This document shows, in pieces, positions 60,683 through 64,000 of a stretch of 64,000 bases of DNA. Origin of the DNA: Candidatus Lindowbacteria bacterium RIFCSPLOWO2_12_FULL_62_27 (GTDB lineage Bacteria; Lindowbacteria; 2-12-FULL-62-27); assembly GCA_001784175.1 (NCBI GenBank), contig MFPR01000017.1:150975-214974 (forward strand). Reading direction: 5' to 3'. The position numbers and the translations under genes are program-made. Below the pieces are notes generated by a model. That model was not told where the DNA came from. It searched no databases and saw only the letters and a program-made list of their open reading frames with translations. Position 1 is the stretch's first letter; every line of letters starts with the position of its first letter.

Positions 60683-63600
60683 TTGAACTACGAAAGGACG
60701 CGACCGGTTCTCCGTCTCGCTCTTTCGATCCTCTCCCTTCTGGCTTCCGGCTTCTGGCTCCTGGCGCCTGTCACCGTCGCCGAAGCCGCGTGGACCAACG
60801 CCGCCGAACCTTTGGGCGCCGGCGCGGGTTTGAGCACCAGTTCCATCCAGTGGGGCGATTACGACAATGACGGCGATCTCGATCTTGTCGTGTCCGGTTG
60901 GAATGTCGCGCTGACTCCTCGATTGATCGTGTACCGAAATAACGGCGGCGGAAGTTTCTCAAGCGCGTCCGAGCCGATGGGCGCCGGCGCGGGGGTTCGT
61001 GGAAGTTCCGTCCAGTGGGGTGATTACGACCGGGACGGCGACCTCGACTTCGCCGCGGCCGGAAATGACGACGTGAACCCCCGGCTGATCATATTCCGGA
61101 ACAACGGCAGTGACAGTTTCACGAACGTGGCCGAGCCCAAGGGCGCCAATGCGGGGTTTAACACGGCGACCCTCGATTGGGGCGATTACGATAACGACGG
61201 CGACCTCGACCTTGCCGTGGCGGGACACGATGGCACAAACTACCGATTGATCGTCTACCGGAACAACGGCGGCGGAAGTTTCTCGAACGCGTCCGAGCCG
61301 ATGGGCGTCAACGCCGGGCTGACCACGGGTTCCGTCCGGTGGGGCGACTACGACAACGACGGCGACCTTGACCTTGCCGTGTCGGGACAGGATGCAGGCA
61401 CAAACAGTCGATTGATCGTCTACCGGAACAACGGCGGCGGAAGTTTCTCGAACGTGTGCGAGCCGAGGGGCGTGAATCTCGGCGTGGAATCCAGTTCCGT
61501 CCAGTGGGGCGATTACGACACCGACGGCGACCTTGACCTTCTGGTTTCGGGATATGAGAGCGCCACAACCAACAAACGATTGATCGTCTACCGGAACATC
61601 GGCGGCGACACTTTCACGAATGGGGCCGAGCCGATGGGCGTCAACGCGGGCGTGGGTTGGAGTTCCGTCCAGTGGGGCGACTATGACAACGACGGCGACC
61701 TCGACATCGCGGCCACGGGCGAGGACGGCGTGAACTACCGGCTGATCATCTGGCGGAACAACGGCGGCGACAGTTTCACGAACGTGGCCGAGCCGTTCGG
61801 CGCCAACCTGGGATTCTACAACAGCTCCATCGCGTGGGGCGACTACGACAACGACGGCGACATCGACTTGGCGGTATCGGGAGATACGGCCAGCGGCGGC
61901 GACAAGCGGCTCATCATCTTCCGCAACGACGCCAACGGCGCGGTGAACATTCGCCCGAACGCGCCGGCGCTGAATTACCCCAAAGGCGACACCATCACAC
62001 TGGGTGACACTATCACGTTCCGGTGGACCGCCGTGACGGGCGACACGACTTGCACGGCCGCGATGACGTACAACCTGCGCATCGGTTCTACGACAGCGAA
62101 CTGCAATTATTTCGCCGCTGACACCAACGACGCCGATTCGTCGGGCAATGCAGTCCTCGGCAACGTCCAGAACGACACATGGGCGCGGCTCGACACGGCG
62201 CTTCCGGTCGGCACGTACTACTGGTCGGTGCAGGCGGTGGACCAGGGGATGATGCGCTCCACGTGGGCGACGGCGGAGACGTTCGCCATCACGGCGCCGC
62301 CTGCATACTCCGGCCCGGACTGGTACGTGAACGACACGTCGACGTCGGGCGATTCGTGGACGAGCGCCATCGGCAGCGACACTAACGACGGGTCGGCGTC
62401 CGCGCCGTTTCGAACGATCATCAAGGCGCTCAACAGCGCCGAGTCCGGCGAGACCATCTACATCGACAAAGGCATTTTCGATTCGTACGTGGTTGTCAGC
62501 GCCACCGAAACAGCCGGAATCAGGATTGACACGAACAGTATCACGCTTATCGGCAAGGATTCCGCGTCGACGATCATCGACCCGCCGGGGGCGAAAACTG
62601 TCACGGGTCTCTACGGCATCTACGCCGACACGCAGACGGGTCTTCGCATCCAGAACATCGGCGTGACGGGGGCGTATGATGGGATCAAATTCGTCAACGT
62701 GGATGCATCGACGATCTCCGGCGACAGCGCTTGCTCCAACGGCGAGTACGGCATACTCCTGATGAACGGCTCCGACAGCAACACTGTCTCGACATCGATC
62801 ACCGGGTTCAATTCCTCGATTGGGATACTCGTGACCGGTTCGAACTATAACGCTCTCGACAACGTCATCGCCGATTCGAACTCGAACGCCGGCGTCAATT
62901 TCTCGTCCTCGTCCTACGACACCGTCATGAACAGCACGATGAATTCGAACGGGTTCACCGGACTCGACTTGAACGGGGGATCCAACTATGTCATCACAGG
63001 CAACAAGGCGAACCAGAATTCATCCTACGGTTTCTATCTCGAAGCCGGAACCAACAACAACTCGGTGAAAAACAATACGGCGGATTCGAACGCGAGCGGC
63101 GGTTATTATCTGACCGGCGGCGCCGACACCAACACGCTCTCGTTCGACACCGCAATCGGGAGCGGTGACGGCATCAAGATTGTCAACAGCCGCAACAACA
63201 CGATCGCAGCCTGCGTGGTGAGATTGAGCACGTGGAACGGGATCGTTCTGTCCGGCGCGCGCGACAACATCCTCGAAACCAACCTGTGCCGTTCGAACTC
63301 CATGGAGGGCATCCTCCTCGCGGACACGTCGAACTTCAACACCCTGCGGAACAACGTGTCGGAGACAAACACCTGGAGCGGGATCAAGATAGCAGGCGGC
63401 TCGTACGACACGGTGACGGGGAACACGGCGCGGTGGAATGCGATTTACGGCATCTGGCTGGACGACACAGCCACGAATAACGTTGTGAGGAACAACACTG
63501 TGTCGTCGAATGCCAATATCGGCATTTATCTGTCAGACGGTTCGGACACGAACACGGTGGACAGCAACACTGCCAATTCGAATTCGGACGGAATCAAACT

Positions 63601-64000
63601 CCAGGCGAGTCATGGCAACCTGGTCGTGTCGAACACAGCCGATTTCGACACTTACGACGGCATCGTGTTGTCGATGGCGAACCGCAACTTGGTGGAGACG
63701 AACACGTGTCGGTCGAACCTGCAGGTGGGGATACTGGTGGCGGACGGGTCGCAATACAATCTGGTGCGGAACAACACGGCTGACACAAACACGCAGGTCG
63801 GTATCAAAATGTTGAACAGTTCCTACGACACGGTAACCGCGAACACGGTTCGAGGAAACCTTCTCCAGGGAATCCTGCTGGATGGGTCGGACACGAACAC
63901 GATTGACAGTAACACGTGCGACGTGAACGGGGACGGGATCAAGCTCTCGGCGAGCCACGGCAACACTGTGACGAACAACGCGGCGATATCCGACACGTAC
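60683..64000 (+). CDS. Secreted FG-GAP/VCBS and parallel-beta-helix protein, 3' end beyond window
   Basis: The frame stays open to the edge (1106 codons from TTG 60683). A signal peptide (LRLALSILSLLASGFW...AEA) precedes seven tandem FG-GAP/VCBS repeats of about 54 residues (about 163 bp each, 60.8-61.95 kb), each with a WGDYDNDGDLDL-type calcium loop. An Ig/FN3-like domain follows (LNYPKGDTITLGDTITFRW), then a long NosD-like right-handed beta-helix (GIKFVNVDASTISG, NTLRNNVSETNTWSGIK). Ca-binding propeller plus helix suggests adhesion or polysaccharide binding or cleavage at the surface. ATGs at 60509 and 60560 are alternative starts. Confidence 0.8.
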   Translation, partial: MNYERTRPVLRLALSILSLLASGFWLLAPVTVAEAAWTNAAEPLGAGAGLSTSSIQWGDYDNDGDLDLVVSGWNVALTPRLIVYRNNGGGSFSSASEPMGAGAGVRGSSVQWGDYDRDGDLDFAAAGNDDVNPRLIIFRNNGSDSFTNVAEPKGANAGFNTATLDWGDYDNDGDLDLAVAGHDGTNYRLIVYRNNGGGSFSNASEPMGVNAGLTTGSVRWGDYDNDGDLDLAVSGQDAGTNSRLIVYRNNGGGSFSNVCEPRGVNLGVESSSVQWGDYDTDGDLDLLVSGYESATTNKRLIVYRNIGGDTFTNGAEPMGVNAGVGWSSVQWGDYDNDGDLDIAATGEDGVNYRLIIWRNNGGDSFTNVAEPFGANLGFYNSSIAWGDYDNDGDIDLAVSGDTASGGDKRLIIFRNDANGAVNIRPNAPALNYPKGDTITLGDTITFRWTAVTGDTTCTAAMTYNLRIGSTTANCNYFAADTNDADSSGNAVLGNVQNDTWARLDTALPVGTYYWSVQAVDQGMMRSTWATAETFAITAPPAYSGPDWYVNDTSTSGDSWTSAIGSDTNDGSASAPFRTIIKALNSAESGETIYIDKGIFDSYVVVSATETAGIRIDTNSITLIGKDSASTIIDPPGAKTVTGLYGIYADTQTGLRIQNIGVTGAYDGIKFVNVDASTISGDSACSNGEYGILLMNGSDSNTVSTSITGFNSSIGILVTGSNYNALDNVIADSNSNAGVNFSSSSYDTVMNSTMNSNGFTGLDLNGGSNYVITGNKANQNSSYGFYLEAGTNNNSVKNNTADSNASGGYYLTGGADTNTLSFDTAIGSGDGIKIVNSRNNTIAACVVRLSTWNGIVLSGARDNILETNLCRSNSMEGILLADTSNFNTLRNNVSETNTWSGIKIAGGSYDTVTGNTARWNAIYGIWLDDTATNNVVRNNTVSSNANIGIYLSDGSDTNTVDSNTANSNSDGIKLQASHGNLVVSNTADFDTYDGIVLSMANRNLVETNTCRSNLQVGILVADGSQYNLVRNNTADTNTQVGIKMLNSSYDTVTANTVRGNLLQGILLDGSDTNTIDSNTCDVNGDGIKLSASHGNTVTNNAAISDTY

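Noticed and set aside
1..64000. tRNA, rRNA, CRISPR arrays or complete insertion sequences
   Set aside because: No cloverleaf with T-loop consensus, rRNA core, regular spacer-repeat array or transposase was recognised by eye; a covariance-model scan would be decisive.

Overview
The window is a GC-rich (roughly 60-65% by eye), densely coded stretch of chromosome from a Gram-negative, respiring heterotroph. The evidence is an outer-membrane porin fragment, complex I, acyl-CoA dehydrogenase with ETF, and many signal-peptide proteins. Several traits are common in uncultured candidate-phylum bacteria near the PVC/FCB/Omnitrophota-Hydrogenedentota neighbourhood: a TMTC-like membrane protein, kinesin-light-chain-type TPRs, an FG-GAP/beta-helix giant, and LuxC/LuxE acid reduction. 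The phylum cannot be fixed from this sequence alone.

Layout. 1-5.7 kb: a partial TMTC-like membrane protein, a CCA/poly(A)-polymerase-family nucleotidyltransferase, bifunctional PutA, and a frameshifted small membrane-protein gene. 5.9-10.3 kb: MoxR ATPase, DUF58 protein, a transglutaminase-less TgpA-like protein, and an orphan type II secretion F protein. 10.3-11.3 kb: two adjacent toxin-antitoxin pairs (Phd/RelE-like and HicBA). 11.4-16.7 kb: rhomboid protease coupled to a GYF_2/zinc-finger membrane protein, exopolyphosphatase, AlaC-type aminotransferase, MerR-type regulator. 16.7-18.0 kb: gene-poor, lower-GC stretch. 18-22.2 kb: small secreted protein, TPR protein, three small genes including a thioredoxin-fold [2Fe-2S] protein. 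22.35-32.2 kb: an 11-gene complex I operon nuoABCDHIJKLMN with no nuoEFG. 32.3-37.1 kb: TerC, MFS, lipase-maturation-factor-like protein, ICL/PEP-mutase-family lyase, DCC thiol protein. 37.1-41.1 kb: a four-gene minus-strand cluster (class III aminotransferase, QueF-like T-fold protein, LuxE, LuxC). 41.2-47.2 kb: tandem HD-GYP proteins, YraN, CoaX, a half-size alpha-E protein, TyrS and a PAS-LuxR regulator. 47.3-51.8 kb: PLP enzyme, atypical transketolase, TolB-like fragment. 52.0-53.8 kb: an FTR1/OprB chimera. 53.8-57.0 kb: acd-etfB-etfA. 57.3-60.3 kb: adenylate kinase, DASS anion transporter, and a second PAS-LuxR regulator. 60.7 kb to the edge: a secreted FG-GAP/parallel-beta-helix giant.

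The most interesting signals are as follows. (1) A palindromic operator, ATACnGCAnnTGCnGTAT, recurs at three or four places around two paralogous PAS-LuxR regulators. Both regulators carry the same C-H-x13-C-x3-C signature. Two of the sites sit 34-37 bp before start codons and share a further 31-bp promoter block. (2) The LuxE-LuxC-QueF-like-aminotransferase cluster looks like an acid-to-aldehyde-to-amine pathway. (3) Mobile palindromic repeats lie in-frame inside ppx and the DASS gene, and one is also intergenic. (4) A truncated iron permease is fused in frame to a porin, and the porin has lost its terminal strand at a poly-G frameshift. No rRNA, tRNA, CRISPR array or complete insertion sequence was recognised.
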